Assembly: GCA_948567375.1 (NCBI GenBank)
Contig: OX419757.1
Coordinates: 69,757,836 to 69,821,835, forward strand
From: Lunularia cruciata
Taxonomy: Eukaryota; Streptophyta; Marchantiopsida; Lunulariales; Lunulariaceae
Direction of reading: 5' to 3'
Length of the DNA: 64,000 bases
The translations under genes and the position numbers were made by a program. Positions 49,441-61,912 of this stretch are shown here, one piece after another (positions within the stretch are counted from its first letter, which is position 1; every line of letters starts with the position of its first letter). Under the pieces are notes generated by a model. The model did no database searches, was not told the origin of the DNA, and was given only the letters and a program-made list of their open reading frames with translations.

Positions 49441-52423
49441 TACAAATCCGTGCTCCATTTTTCTCGTGCCCTTAATCTCGTAGGGAGTTGGATCGGTATG
49501 TGGTATTGTAACGGGGAAGATGCAGAAAAGGCTGCGGGGACTTAATCTTCTCTTTTGTACAAAGTACTCGCTTGGGATGTATCCACTATACAGTAGACTA
49601 CAGTGATGTATCGAGTATACCGTACAGTAAGCCGTAAGGTTGATGAGAGCTGAACAAAGCGTAATGAGCAAGTGGTCATAAGTTTACCCTTTGAGGGAGA
49701 TTGAAATTCATGGACCTCTATTGCAGTCAAACAGGTCCACTGCGGCTTCTTTAGTTGCGATTGCTTTACCCTTTTTGCATCATGACATCAAGAAGATTCA
49801 CTGGAACACAGTCACGAAGTCGAATGATTTCAGGAGGTTTGACCAAGGCCACTGCGAATTCGCGGTGTGACAATATGCATTAAGGGTGTGTACGATAATA
49901 GCGCAATGCAAGAATAGTATGGCAGAGTCGCTGCAAATTGGAATAGGGATTCAGTTCGAAATAACCTGAAGCTCCTGAAAAGAATTTTGATTTTACAAGA
50001 CGCTTTACTGTTGACAAGAAATATCTTGTTGTGCAAATGTCCCGTTCTTAAATTTGAGAATTCGGAGTTATCTACGAGAGAAGAGACAAAGATGGATAGA
50101 AATGAGTCAAATTCGTTAGTAAGAAGGGCGGCACTTGTAATTCCAGGTTCCAGATTCCAGATTAAGACTTATATTGTCAAGTTGTCGCCTGGAGAGAAAG
50201 CGGCTGCAGTGAATAGGACCTGATGACGAGGAGTGCGGTAAAGTACAGGAGTGTGAAGTCCTAGATTGCTGCTTCAGAACTACCAGGAATACTTCCTTAC
50301 ATGAAGTTGGTACTTGGTCTTGTATCAGTGTTCTCGGCGCGAGACGGTCTCAGAAACTTTTGCACATAGCATGCAGACTGCGCAGGCAGAGGTGCAGGCA
50401 GGCCATCAATGTTGGCCGGATTAATTTGATGAAAGAGCTGGTTTCGAGAAGCGGAAACAAAACTGGTGGGGCACACTTTTCATCTGAAACCTAAGACCTA
50501 GTACTGTACAGATTCAATTGTCAGCCGTATGAAAACACGAATGGATGTGGTGGGACACACTTCGAGGAGTCTGTCTTCCATGATCTGGTTGTTCTTTCAA
50601 TATTTGCAGTCATCTTCTAACAGGTGACTGATCCTGTCTCCCATGGTCAAGGAAGACGAATCAACCGGACATTTCCCCTCCCGAGAGGATACTGCCACGT
50701 TCTCCTTTGTCAACCTTTCCAGAGTCAGCTGTCGTGCATCTGCCTCGAGGCAATTGACTGCAAATGAGAGTTATTGAAATTCTTGTCAAAGTGCATGCTC
50801 TAAAACACCATATGATCAGCTGTTTCTCGCCTAAGAAGTTCGTTGGGGTACAGCTATGGATTGATACTGATAGATTCATTTACAGCTGAAGAATGTCAAC
50901 TGCTTCTCCCTACCCTAGAGTAGAAAGAAACTCAAAATTGCAGAAGTGCCATGTGACTTCCGCCGAGCCGGGTAGGGACAGTGATTTGCTAAAAGGTCGA
51001 GGTCCATGGGGAAGCAACTGGAAGCAGAGCTATCGGACTCATTTGCATTAGAAAAACCAATTTCCTGTGAGTCGGAAAGGCGACCGCGTAGGATAACAAG
51101 AAGGATGGGAAGGCCCCCATCAAGTCGTACCAGGATAAAACACAAGAACTAAAATGGGGCTAAGCCCCAATACTACCGGTATGAGAAATCCGTCCTCCAG
51201 CAACTAAAGTATCTGAGCCATGCAATTTTCTGAGAGTTGTTTGAGACCTTCTACAGGACAGTTGCAAAAGGTGTAAGCTATTTCACAGCCTTTCTACCAG
51301 GCATGCGACGATAGTTCGATCGTGCGGCAAGTTACGGGTCCTAGTGCATAGTATCAGTTTCGGGAGAACCGGAATAACCAAGACCGCAAATGCAGGTGCT
51401 CTCTCCTGGAGCTCCTTTTCTTTTAAAATTTTCACAGTAGTACATCGAATAGAACGCTAGTGGCACTGAGCTTTCAGTGAACCAAGACTTAAGGTTCTGA
51501 GAAACTTCGCAAGAGGTGCCTCCCTGGATTGTCCATAAAAATGTTCGTTGCCTCTAATTTATCGTGCTTGAATGTAGGCAGAACGGCTATATTGCAGAGC
51601 GATCGGCCTGTATGTTTCGCTCGCGGCGATCAAACAAGTACACTCTTGATGTGGACACTGATGCACCTCGCCCGTCCAGGTTCGGCCTATCGCCCGCCAT
51701 TGGGTAGCTGTTCCCGGATCAGATTTCTTAATTCAGACAGCACGACGCTACCTGCTCGCAGAACAAATCGAAGTCTTGTAACCTAAGGCCATTGGAACAA
51801 ACATTCAGTTTCCACTCCTATCTGTATTCCTGAGCTGAGAGAAGTCCTGGACTTGGCCACAACACAAGGCTCTGTTTCAAGAAGAACACGCAAGAGAAGT
51901 AAAGACAAGCAAGACATGTTATCAGGTGACCCTCAAATAAGTCAGGTCGAGTGTAATGAACGAGGAAAAATCCAATTTCTCCCTCTACATGATATCGTAA
52001 AGAAAAGTAATGGCCACAAAAGTGGAAATAAAGTCTGTTCATCAGCCAATTTCTTGAAACATAGTTTACAGGGACCGAAAGTTGTCTATATTCCCCAACC
52101 TGACATCGAACTTTTAAGCATGGAGGTCCTGCTGAGAGAGACATGAGAGCTCTGATTGTCTGTACACCGCGCTCAAGCGTTTCTCTATCCCTACGATTCA
52201 TATTTTCTACGATATGTCGTTGGAGTGTGGGAAGAGGACCCGAGAACATCTGCAGTCCTGTCAAAGCCATCCATCCCTAAGTTGCAGAGTTGTTGGTGCC
52301 GAGATAGAAATTACACGGAATAATACGCGATCCAAATTAGGGTTCACTATGTAGCACTCACCATACTTAAGTTGTCACTGATCTGTACACTTCTTCAAAG
52401 TGGATGATGATCTCTCTTCCGCC
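49441..52423. other. Intergenic, no gene I can support
   Basis: Normal base composition returns, and overlapping frames occur at 51529-51786 and 51818-52270 on both strands. None shows a domain or a convincing start. The right end probably holds the 3' UTR of the Mpo1-like gene. Confidence 0.45.
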
Positions 52424-52762
52424 TCAATCGAAACTATATGCAGGCCTTTTCTGCAGTCTCCTGAGCTCACGATCCATCTTCCTAGTAAGCATGAGGAGCA
52501 CCATCTTCTCGTCGGCGATGGCAGACCAGATAGGATGTTTGAAGGAAGCCGGGCGGTTCATCTCGATGAAGAAGTGGCTGCACCAAGCGAGACCATAACC
52601 AACCAGCAGAGCCAGGAAAATAATCCTCCAATCCAAGAAGATAGCAATCACAGCCAGAATATTGAAAGACATCGTGCCGGCGAAGTGTACCCATCGTGTT
52701 GCAGGCTTGGAGTGCTCGTTCATATAGAAGGGCCAAAACTCTTCGAAGTTGTTGAACTTCAT
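52424..52762 (-). CDS. Mpo1-like (DUF962) membrane protein
   Basis: A single-exon 112-residue protein. The family includes yeast Mpo1, an iron-dependent dioxygenase of 2-hydroxy fatty acids at the ER; plant members are small and little studied. It opens with FEEFWPFYMNEHSKPATRWV and has the family histidines H17 and H26, then a hydrophobic stretch of roughly residues 34-60 that fits one or two membrane helices, then SHFFIEMNRPASFKHPIW with H63 and H76. These histidines are the likely metal ligands. The C-terminus is charged (KMDRELRRLQKR) and probably cytosolic. The length suits the short plant subgroup. ATG 52762 begins MKFNNFEEFW, which aligns with the family start. The enzymatic activity is inference. 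Confidence 0.9.
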   Translation of the reverse strand: MKFNNFEEFWPFYMNEHSKPATRWVHFAGTMSFNILAVIAIFLDWRIIFLALLVGYGLAWCSHFFIEMNRPASFKHPIWSAIADEKMVLLMLTRKMDRELRRLQKRPAYSFD

Positions 52763-53269
52763 CGCAGAAATTCGAGATAAGATCGCAGAGCTAGCTAGAC
52801 CTCCTGAGAATCCTCTGCCTCCTCACGCACGAGCGGGCTCTCTCCCTTCTGAGAAGAAGAGAAACTAAGCGAGTCCTTCCTTCCTTCCCAAGGGGGGGCA
52901 AGCAAGACAAGCAAGCAAACAATACTGCCTCTGCACTCCACAAGCTTGGCACGAGGCTAGAGCTGTCCTGATTCTATTGATTGCGTACGTAAGTTCAGAA
53001 TCTCTCTCTCTCGAGTCGCAAGTGCGAAAAGAGCGCATCCTCAAGCACTCACTTTACACATCACCAGTTCCACCTTATCTGCCCTAAAATGTGACTGCTG
53101 TTCCAAAGCTTTTCCAAACCGTCAACATCGTTATTAGTAGTTGTAGTAGTCTCTTGTCGCCTTGAAGCGCGAGTGCGAACAGTTCATAGACGGAAATTCT
53201 CGGAACAGGAGGAAAGTGGATGGTCGAGAATCCAGATTGAAAGTACAATTTCGCTTATGAATTATCTCC

Positions 53270-53614
53270 GTGCTCTCATTCCCATGCAGTGAGGATGACG
53301 ACGGCTTCTTTCCACAAGTCTCGAAATTGGATGAAGTACGTAACGTACGGCGTGCACTAAGTCCCACTGTGGAAATTTTCAACCCAAGTTTCTTCCCGAC
53401 TGACGAGGAGAATATTTCAGCAGGTGACGATGAGAGACTCCTCCTACTAGAACATTTCTGTAGTCTGTTTCCAGCTGATGACGACGTTGAAAGTGCCAGA
53501 TACACTGTCCTCGAGCAGCTTTTCAGTGCGTGCTGGTGGATAAACCAGAGGAATCTGAACTCTGCAAATCCGAATAATACCGGGTTACTACTCTCCAGGC
53601 GAAATTACGATTGA
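53270..53614 (+). CDS. Hypothetical ORF, divergent from the Mpo1-like gene
   Basis: Open from about 53270 to 53614; a CAG acceptor at 53290 could start an exon there. The product is acidic, with the stretch FCSLFPADDDVESARYTVLE and a following QLFSACWWINQR. No family is recognised. It starts roughly 500 bp from the Mpo1-like ATG on the opposite strand. It may be an exon of an unmodelled gene or chance. Confidence 0.3.
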   Translation: MLSFPCSEDDDGFFPQVSKLDEVRNVRRALSPTVEIFNPSFFPTDEENISAGDDERLLLLEHFCSLFPADDDVESARYTVLEQLFSACWWINQRNLNSANPNNTGLLLSRRNYD

Positions 53615-54779
53615 TGACATAAATGATGCAAAAGATGCACCTTACCTTCACTTGTTGACGTGAACGAATTCAATGTCAGAGGTAATAAAGTTTCTAGAAT
53701 GGAAATTCCTCTCTCCATATTGTGGCTACGGCAAACATGTTGGCCGTGTGGTTGGTTCCTTCTGTGTGTTTTCACTTCATCTGCAAATCCATTTCCAGAT
53801 AAGTAAATTTAATACCTTACTTTCAACCTCATTTACATTGGCCACCGTTGACGATTGACATTTACATTTACATAGCATGATTCGACGAGTACAAGGTAAG
53901 TTTTATTTTGTTCTTCACTCTTAACTCAGCCCGTCGTGAAAATTACCCTACCACAGTAAAAACATTATAAGCGATGGTTTAACATTAAGTACCGAATAAA
54001 GTGTGTTTTAGATATGGATTAGTCACCTGCTTAGCTGTTGAAGGTGAACTATATCCTAACCTTGACGTCTGAGCTCGATGTCCTCCACTTCCGGTTGTAA
54101 AAGTAGTCGAAGATCCCGGCAGCGTTTGGACAGGGCTTAACTGTACGGGAAGGCACAGAAGTTTAGAGAGCTGAAGCTATGTGCAACCGCAGAGACATTC
54201 GAGGTCCAGGTTTGACGACTTTTGACTTCTCAGGTCAAAGTTTCCGTAAGAAGACAATAGAGCCACCAGAATTTAAGATCTTAAATGATTGAGGTTACGA
54301 CGAACATGATTTACAACGAACATGATCTTCTCCCTCGAGAGCAGTTTTAGCTGACTCCGCACTGCTGCGCACAACAGCCTCTCCTGAAACTGTAGTACGT
54401 AGGATCTAGAGAATTATTGTCTAGAGGAAGCTCGTCCTTATCGAAGGAATTTCTGAGAGCTACCCTTTCTTCTCGGATATCTTTCGTGCATTATCTTGAA
54501 TTAAGCAATTTGCTTCGCCGGTCCCTCGTGTTCTGATCATAGTTCGAAATTCGAGAACCAAAGGTTTTTGTAAATGAAGAGAAAAGCTCCTTCGTCCATG
54601 TATTCTCATGATGCCTGGTTCTACTTGATCTGACTTTACCATGTTCTGTGATGTTAGAAGTTTCTCAGCTCATTATCTCGACCCAATGCCTTTTGAGCTG
54701 CTCCTTGAAATTTGGTTCTCAGCGGTGAACGATTCACATCAAAGAATTTGAGGAGCTTTTGCCCATATAGTTTATTAGT

Positions 54780-56400
54780 ATGAGTTCTAACGACGAGTCT
54801 GAAGCACACAACCTGGGCCACATGACATTGGAGAGGTTTTAACTACGGCGGAGTTTGACCTCCAATTTCAAACTGCTGCTTCTGGTGATCTAAAAGTAAG
54901 TATGTGATTTCATCCATAAGCATGAAACTAAGCCCCTGAGGTCTGGACAGCCACGTTGCTCAGCGCTGCTTTCCCAGAGCCCGATACTGTCCTCAAAAGC
55001 CATTTACCAAATCGGCTTCTGAACCTGCTCTACACTCTCAGGACTCACATGGACACATGACTCTACAAAGTTAGCATCTGTGGGGAACCTAATGTTGCAA
55101 TATTTCTTATCGACGGATGCATTTTGTATTTTGGTAGGGTTCGTCAGCAGGTCGATGCAAAATCAGAATTGTAGATCTCATGGGAGAATAGGAGAGAATT
55201 CGACTTTGGCCACGCTCTAGATATCAGAGGAAGAACAGCACTGCATTTGGCCGTCCTGGAACAGGATATGAAAATAATAGAAGTTCTTGTAGATATGTAC
55301 GAGAGCTTTGACATACCGAGTATTTGCCGATGTGTATTGGATGACACCGTTACACTATGCCCTTCTGGGAAGAAGTGAAAGTGCTATGAAGCGGCTACTG
55401 CGAGGGAATGTGCGAATACAGGTGATTGGTCGTTGAGGACACCGGTACATCTTGCCTGCAGTGCAAGACCTGATGAAAGAAATGCTGAAAAGTTGCTAGC
55501 GATAGTTGAAATACTCCTCAGTTGTCCGAGGTAGGTCCAAATGCCTTAGACTTCTGCAAATTCACGCCTTTGCACTGGGGAGTCTATGTTCGATCAATTG
55601 GTCTAGTTAGGGTACTCCTAGAGCATGCAGCAAGGGATCAAATTACCATCACAGCAGGGGATTGTGATGGACAAACGGTAAGGCAGCTTGCTTTAGGCAG
55701 GTTCAATTCGACCGATGCATATTTCTTTTGGAACCATTATATTCTGCATGAAAGCTTAAGAATAAGGAAAGGAATTTGGACGAGGACGAGGACGAGGCGG
55801 AGATGAATGTCATTGAGACTGAGTTTCTGGACAGGGACAAAGTTGTCGTTAAGCTGCTTTTGACAAATCCGGATTTGCGCGAAGACGTGAAAAGGCTGTA
55901 CCTCGACAGGCAAAGGTGTGTGGGAAAGTATTGCACATCTGCTTGCAGCGGGCCTCATTGCGACCATGGCGTTTGTAGGATGGTTCCAACTTCCACTATG
56001 ACATAACAGTAACAAGACTCACAAGATTATCAATATCGTCTGGACTGGTAACAGTCTCTCGTTCTCCTGCGATAGCCTCGCTCATGGCAACGCCTGTAGC
56101 TGTCCTGCCGATGGCCAATGCGTACATTGGCAATGCCTTAAACCAATTTCGTCACTGGCTTGCTTTTGCATCCTTTTCCTTCTTGTCTCGACGTTGTGTC
56201 TCCTGGGTGCGTTTAGTGCACCTTGCTATGCAAGGTGCACCTCGCTCTCGCAAGTTCCAGATTTGAAGTGCAACATGGCAAATCACTGGGGTAGTAGGAA
56301 GCATTGTGTACTTCATCATTGGACTATTTCACCAGTGCGGTCTCCATCACAACTGCTCTACCTGGACTCGGTTGAGGCTCTTCGGGTGCATACATAGACC
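54780..56400 (+). pseudogene. Ankyrin-repeat / PGG-domain gene, decayed
   Basis: Plant ankyrin-PGG proteins are membrane proteins with stacked ankyrin repeats and a C-terminal PGG domain of several helices. The order is kept: a start MSSNDESEAHNLGHM at 54780, then, after one shift, AEFDLQFQTAASGDLK ending at a GTAAGT donor (54897). Ankyrin units follow: DIRGRTALHLAVLEQD (55221), MTPLHYALLGRSESAMKRLL (about 55339), LRTPVHLAC (about 55434) and FTPLHWGVYVRSIGLVRVLL (from about 55552). Then come RLYLDRQR, the PGG-like helix HLLAAGLIATMAFVGWFQLP (about 55935-55994) and NSLSF plus IASLMATPVAVLP (56056-56106). These pieces sit in different frames, with at least four or five shifts plus stops that ordinary introns would not explain. 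It is most likely a pseudogene of a host family. Assembly error at every break is unlikely. Confidence 0.8.
56216..56240. repeat. Perfect 11-bp inverted repeat with 3-nt loop
   Basis: GTGCACCTTGC-TAT-GCAAGGTGCAC, exact on both arms. It lies within the decayed membrane-helix part of the ankyrin-PGG pseudogene. Confidence 0.9.
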
Positions 56401-57862
56401 GAGCCGGTTCTTCCACATGAAGAATGAATTCGTCATGAATGAATGGAAGCCTCGTAGCAGCTTAAGGAAAGGGTCCAATTTTTAGGACCGAACTCAGGGT
56501 TCAAAATCGATGCTGCAAACGACTACTCAAGCTTTGTGGCGCAAATTGTCCCAAGGCCGAGAATCCTCGATAAGTACACGCATGAGGAGCGTTGGTAAAG
56601 GGATTTTCTTATAGACTACACACTTCTCACAGGCCCCCAAGCGGCGTGTTCCTCAAGCCCCATGTACAAACGACAGGCGATGTATAAAGGGCAGGTATGG
56701 ATGAAAAGTGTTTTGATCAGTTTCAACGTATCCACGAAGACGGCGGACAGCAAGAAGATGAGGAATTGCAACTGAGAATCGTGAAACGTTTGGAGCCAGG
56801 AGGTGGATTGGGGAGGGTGTTCATGGAGGAAGCAAGCACTGAAGCAGTATGGGCACTGTCACATGATCACATCTCACTAGCTGCCGATTATGTTTAAATG
56901 AATAAGTGGGAGCTTTTGCATCTTCTCCTGAATTTGCCTACAACCTCGTGCCGAGGAATCTGTATAGAAAGGGATATGAGATTTCAGTAAGCCTTCGCCT
57001 CGTCTCAATTTACCCATCATCTGAACTTTAGTAAAGAGCGTGAATAGATGTGAAATTCTAATTGCCAATCATGCAGGGTCTATCTTCATTATCTGTACAA
57101 CTCCACATTTCCAGACCGCTATTTAGATTATGCTCGTCCACATTCCAACTTCTATATAGTACACTGCTCACCAAACACTGCTCGTCCGTGCTCTCTCTGT
57201 AGCTAAATTTGGTCTTACTTGACTCTTCTCATTCATTTTATGGCTATCTTTACCAAGAACTTCAGATACATGAGTCATAAACATACTAATCTCCCTTTAA
57301 GGTGTGAAAACCCTTTCCGTAAATACGATCAGGTTAAAGATCATGGGGATTAACAAGGGGATTGGCAAAGAGTACCAAGAAAATGTCAAACCTACACTGT
57401 GGGAATGAATATGTACACTACTGACCATGGAAACAAATTTCCATGCACCAATTGCTCGTTATGGACATCAGCATCTGCATTTCACACGAGTCAAATCGCC
57501 TTCCGCTTTTTAGCTTGATTTCGTTGCAAAACCTCTAAGACGATTTGCTGGTCTGGTCATCTACTCTTACGGAACAAAGGGACCCGTGATCGCCGACTTA
57601 CTTTTGTAGAGGACATGTGACTATCAGGGGGATTGGAATCATCTTTCCACCCTACATTTTATAGCTTGATTGCTGAAAAAAAACCTTTCAAGCAGGAGTA
57701 CATTCAGTTCGGCCAAATTAGAGGTTCCGATCCACCTCGTAGTCATGCTGTAATCTGTGATATCACCATTCAACCGTGATAAACGTCCAAGCTCACATGT
57801 ACAATGTATGGTCACGTATACTCAATTCCGAATTTGTAGTTTACAACTGGTCTAAAATTGGA
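56401..57862. other. Intergenic, between ankyrin pseudogene and germin-like gene
   Basis: One 66-codon frame (56697-56897) begins MDEKCFDQFQRIHEDGGQQE and is not recognised. Nothing else is supported. The right end should contain the germin-like 3' UTR. Confidence 0.45.
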
Positions 57863-58507
57863 TCAAGCAAACTGCGCTCTCAACGCCTTGATTACATCAA
57901 CAGATACGCCGAACGAGATCTGAAGTACTTTGTCGGAAATAGGCGCAGAGGTATTAAACAGATTGTTGGGTAAGCGCACGAGTCCGGCGTTGGAACTGCT
58001 GAATGCAGCCAAAGCTGTCACGGGTTTGTGGTAGTCGTTGTTAATCTGGAAGTGGACGAGACCCTTGGGGAAGGCGAATATATCTCCTTTCCGTAATGTG
58101 TTGGTGAACAGTTTGTTGGTGGTGTCAACAAGACCCACATCGAGGGTTCCTTCGATGATGTACAGAAGCTCGGTTCCTCGAGGGTGCGTGTGAGGTGGGT
58201 TGACAGTGCCGGGTGGGTATTGAAGCAAAGCCATGGATACACCTAAGCCATCAACTGCAAGGAATGGAGCGTTAGCTGGAGCAACGAGATTAACTGTCGT
58301 TACTGTTGCAAACGGCGAAGCCAAGTTGGCTAAGACATTTCTCAAAGCCACACTGGTGAAGAAGGTGCCATTGAGATCAGCTAGCTTCACTCCAGCTGGA
58401 ACCTGGAAATCTCTGGTAAGCTCTGGGTCCGAAGAATTGACGATTTGCAGGGTCAGAGCAGCAAAGGCAACCACGAGCAAAGAAGACAACGTCAAGGAAC
58501 GTCCCAT
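57863..58507 (-). CDS. Germin-like protein (cupin), secreted
   Basis: Germin-like proteins are manganese-binding cupins of the cell wall; some have superoxide dismutase or oxalate oxidase activity. This single-exon gene gives 214 residues from ATG 58507 (MGRSLTLSSLLVVAFAAL), chosen because it begins a clean signal peptide; an upstream in-frame ATG at 58531 would add eight polar residues before it. Cupin box 1 is PPHTHPRGTELLYIIEGTLD, with metal ligands H106, H108 and E113. Box 2 is GDIFAFPKGLVHFQIN, with H152. There is an N-glycosylation site NGT at residue 46. The N-terminal DFC pair of cysteines usual in flowering-plant germins is absent: the site reads TRDFQVPAGV and the mature protein has no cysteine. 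This fits bryophyte germin-like subfamilies. The substrate is unknown. Confidence 0.95.
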   Translation of the reverse strand: MGRSLTLSSLLVVAFAALTLQIVNSSDPELTRDFQVPAGVKLADLNGTFFTSVALRNVLANLASPFATVTTVNLVAPANAPFLAVDGLGVSMALLQYPPGTVNPPHTHPRGTELLYIIEGTLDVGLVDTTNKLFTNTLRKGDIFAFPKGLVHFQINNDYHKPVTALAAFSSSNAGLVRLPNNLFNTSAPISDKVLQISFGVSVDVIKALRAQFA

Positions 58508-61500
58508 GATGTCGAGATTTATGTTTGTCAACTCGAAACGTTGAAACTAGTGTCGCTCTTTTACCCCAGAAACTCGTGAAGTGAATGTGATGCTGGTATG
58601 CAACCAATCTCCAATACTAAGAGACTCTCAACTAGTACTCTGCTGCGTTTAAAATTTCCACACTGTAAAACGATGCCTCAGCTGACTTTTGTACGTCAAG
58701 TTCTCAACAATTGAGAAAGTCTCACGATCAGCACTCTGAGATGTTGATCATAACCAACATTTGGACAATGGCTTATCTTCTCAAAGGTCCAGCTTCAACT
58801 TATATGCTCCAATCTTCAAGCATCTTCATGGAACGTTACAACCCGATCAATTTCAACCAGTGGCAATTGCAACGGTTCCTGACATGGAGCGATGTAGATG
58901 TCCCCACCTATAAAATCAAGTCCGAGGAATCGAACTAGAGCACTCGTTGTGCATGACTTTGACTCAAACGAGACTTGATTTTAAATCTCCATGAATGCTG
59001 ATAGTCAATACCCACAATCTTATAATTGCCTGTGACTTCGAAGTCCGTAAACGAATCAAATATTGAACAAAAGTTTCTTGCAGAAGCCGTGACCCACCAG
59101 GTTTTGCACATTTACTAATCATCACGTGAGTTAGGAGAGTTCGTCCAAATATATGTGCATATGTTCACCCACCTTATTGTAGAAGATCATGGGTCCCATG
59201 ATCTACTTTTCCTGCTCTCGTGATGGGTGTGACAAGCAGAGTGTCACGAGATATACGTTTCGTGTATTGAAATCGTTGCAACCGTGACTGTCCATAGCTT
59301 TATTTATGGACTTCTATCTATGAAGCCATCAGTAACTGGTGACTATTAAAACTCGACTTAGCTTCTTGAAGTGTTGTGTGCCTTTTGGAGTAAGCTGGAG
59401 GTGGGTGTCCTGTGTGATAAAAAAAGAGTCATCATGAGGGATAACCTTGTGAGTTAACTTGCCTCTTATGCGCGTAGGCAAGTTCCATTAGACTTAAGGT
59501 TCCGGTTAAGTTAATACACTCAAAACAACGCTTTATTAATGTGAGAAATCATGTATTTAATAATCTCTTGTTAGTTTAATCTAGGTATCCTTCTTTTCTT
59601 ATATTTTTGCTAATATTTGAAAAATTTTGCTTCGTAATTTCTTTTGCATGAATGAAAATATCATTTGGTTACATATCCTCAATACGTTGCAATGAAATCT
59701 ATTTATTGATAATACGATCAAGGAAAGTGAAAACTTAGTCACATTCCTGCTCACTTCAAACTACTGTCAACACGTGAAAGTCTAGTAATTGATTGCCCTG
59801 CGTTTTAAGGTTTTCTAACTTTCATTTTTGCCTTTTAATTTGCGAAATCATTATAATTCACTGTCAATATGGATCCCTCTTTGTAAACATATGAAATGCA
59901 TCTGTAATATCACTTAATTCTAGCTTGTAAAATTTGCTAGGTGCAGATTGACATTACAATCTTAATAACCATTCCAAAATAGCATCACCAAAGAATAAAC
60001 TCTGGCTTTAGGCCAACACGTAGGGGTTAAGTGGCTCTTCAAACTGTTTCCCTTTGTAGAAAATAAAGTCTGTCAAGGTAGATGCAGAGGGTGGCCTATA
60101 AACTATCACTTGGACCAGTGGAATTATGACCATCCTAGAACAATCATGGCCAGAAGCATCACATGACTGACTTATAGAAATCATGACTCAACGCCCCTGT
60201 CGCTAAGAAAGAAGGTAAAAATGTCCGCTCCAGCAGCGACTGCGCATATACGTGGGACAGATCTCGAGGGTTCACATCAGAACTTCGGGGATTTGGTTAG
60301 GCGTTATTGCTGTGGCAAGCAGGGAGGGGCACGAGATGGTGGCCAGATAGACACATAAAGGGTCACGGAATGGGAAAGCGATATGAAACTAAGTACTTGG
60401 AGCTCATCATCATCATAAGCTCCCGCTTATATGCAGAAAACTGGATCTGACGTTTGGTGAAGTTTCAAGTTAAGAGTCATTAAAAAACATTGAGAAATCT
60501 TCGTGATCAAGTGACGGCACTTATTTAGTTTGCAGAGAACTCTCTGTTCCCAGCCTCAAAGGTTACAAGGAAATGACTACACAAAAATAAGCGTGCTTGT
60601 TCATGGCAGTACAATTCTGATCATCAGAGCTAAAGCGATGAGTCAACACGGGTTCTATGCAATCGCCCTTAGTGAGATATACTGATTACTGTCTACTTCA
60701 AAATGGATACATCCGCCAAGTAGCTGTTGGAAAGAATTCCACATCCATCTATGGAGATTCATACATAACGAGGACATTGTGAGCACCAGTAAAATACATG
60801 TCCTGTAGAAGCTCTGTGTGACGGGAGAGGAAAGAGATAATTAATTTTCTGCATTAGTGAAAGTAATTATCTTTCGGATATTGACGGGCTCGTTTTGATG
60901 TCCTAAAGTGAAGTTCGGAGTGAGGTTCGGAGTGAGGTTCGGAAGACGGATAGTGCACGAGCTAAGACATTCAATATTTCAATTACGGGGCAGATGAGAT
61001 CCATGATAGAGCTTCTTCATGAAATATCTTCACAGAGAAATAACTCCAAAACCATGTGGTAGTCCACTCCACGCCTCTTAATGCAGGTCCTTTTTTTGTT
61101 TTCTTGCAATTAGTTAGCTATCCAAGTTAAATTAACGCTAGCAGTTAGCAATTAGAATTTAGGGTTTATATCTCAATCACTAGAAAAATATACTAAAACA
61201 TACCGTCAGTGCATATCATTGGAGTAAAGCCACCCCAACCTACAGAAGAGACTCTCTCAAGATCATGATAACAGGACCACCATAAAGATCACGGGTACAG
61301 GATGCCTTGTCAGCCTTCTGCCATCATTCTTCAATGGTTTGACTTCCCTTGAGCAATTGCTACTATGTAAAAGAAAGAACTGATTTTGGTTGCCTTCAGT
61401 CCTCATGACACTTACACATATGGGAATAACTACATTTCACCATGGATGACTGATGAAGATCCAAAATGGACCAATTGAGGTTTATAAACATCCTACCTCA

Positions 61501-61912
61501 GGGAGAAGGTAAGTTCAGGAGATCGAATTTGTGCCACCCCCAAGTTCATAAGGTAATTAGGTTAGGCGCATTGGCCGATCTTGCCATACAGAGTCTTGAG
61601 TTGTGAGGTTTAGCATGAGAGGCTATGTGAGCGGGTGATCTGAATATAGGAGATTGCAAAGGCAATTGAGAAGTATTTGATTCCAAAGCGCTGGGTAATG
61701 CAATATCACCCAAAAAGAAGAAAACTCTAGCCACAATTGCCCTATGTTCTATAGGAGAAATAGTCCCATTACTGTTACGCAGAGTACCTGAACTCCAAGG
61801 ATTTGTGTTTCTTGTTGTGGATTTGGTACTTTTCTTATCTCTCAATGGTGCTGGAGATAAAAGAGAAGAAGAACCCAAACTTCATTGACCTGCACGGTAG
61901 TGTGTTTGCCTA
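58508..61912. other. Intergenic, no supported gene
   Basis: Contains the germin-like promoter at its left end. A 110-codon minus-strand frame at 61546-61878 (start MGSSSLLSPAPLRDKKSTKS) has no recognised domain. A 12-bp tandem repeat GTTCGGAGTGAG starts at 60913, 60925 and 60937 (the last copy partial). Confidence 0.45.

Noticed and set aside
57718-57745. tRNA-like B box (GAGGTTCCGATCCACCTC) with a pairing stem
   Set aside because: The T-arm is plausible, but no A box, anticodon arm or acceptor stem is found upstream.
58711-58938. 75-codon plus-strand frame in the germin-like promoter
   Set aside because: It has no homology I recognise and sits in the promoter of the divergent gene; chance is likely.
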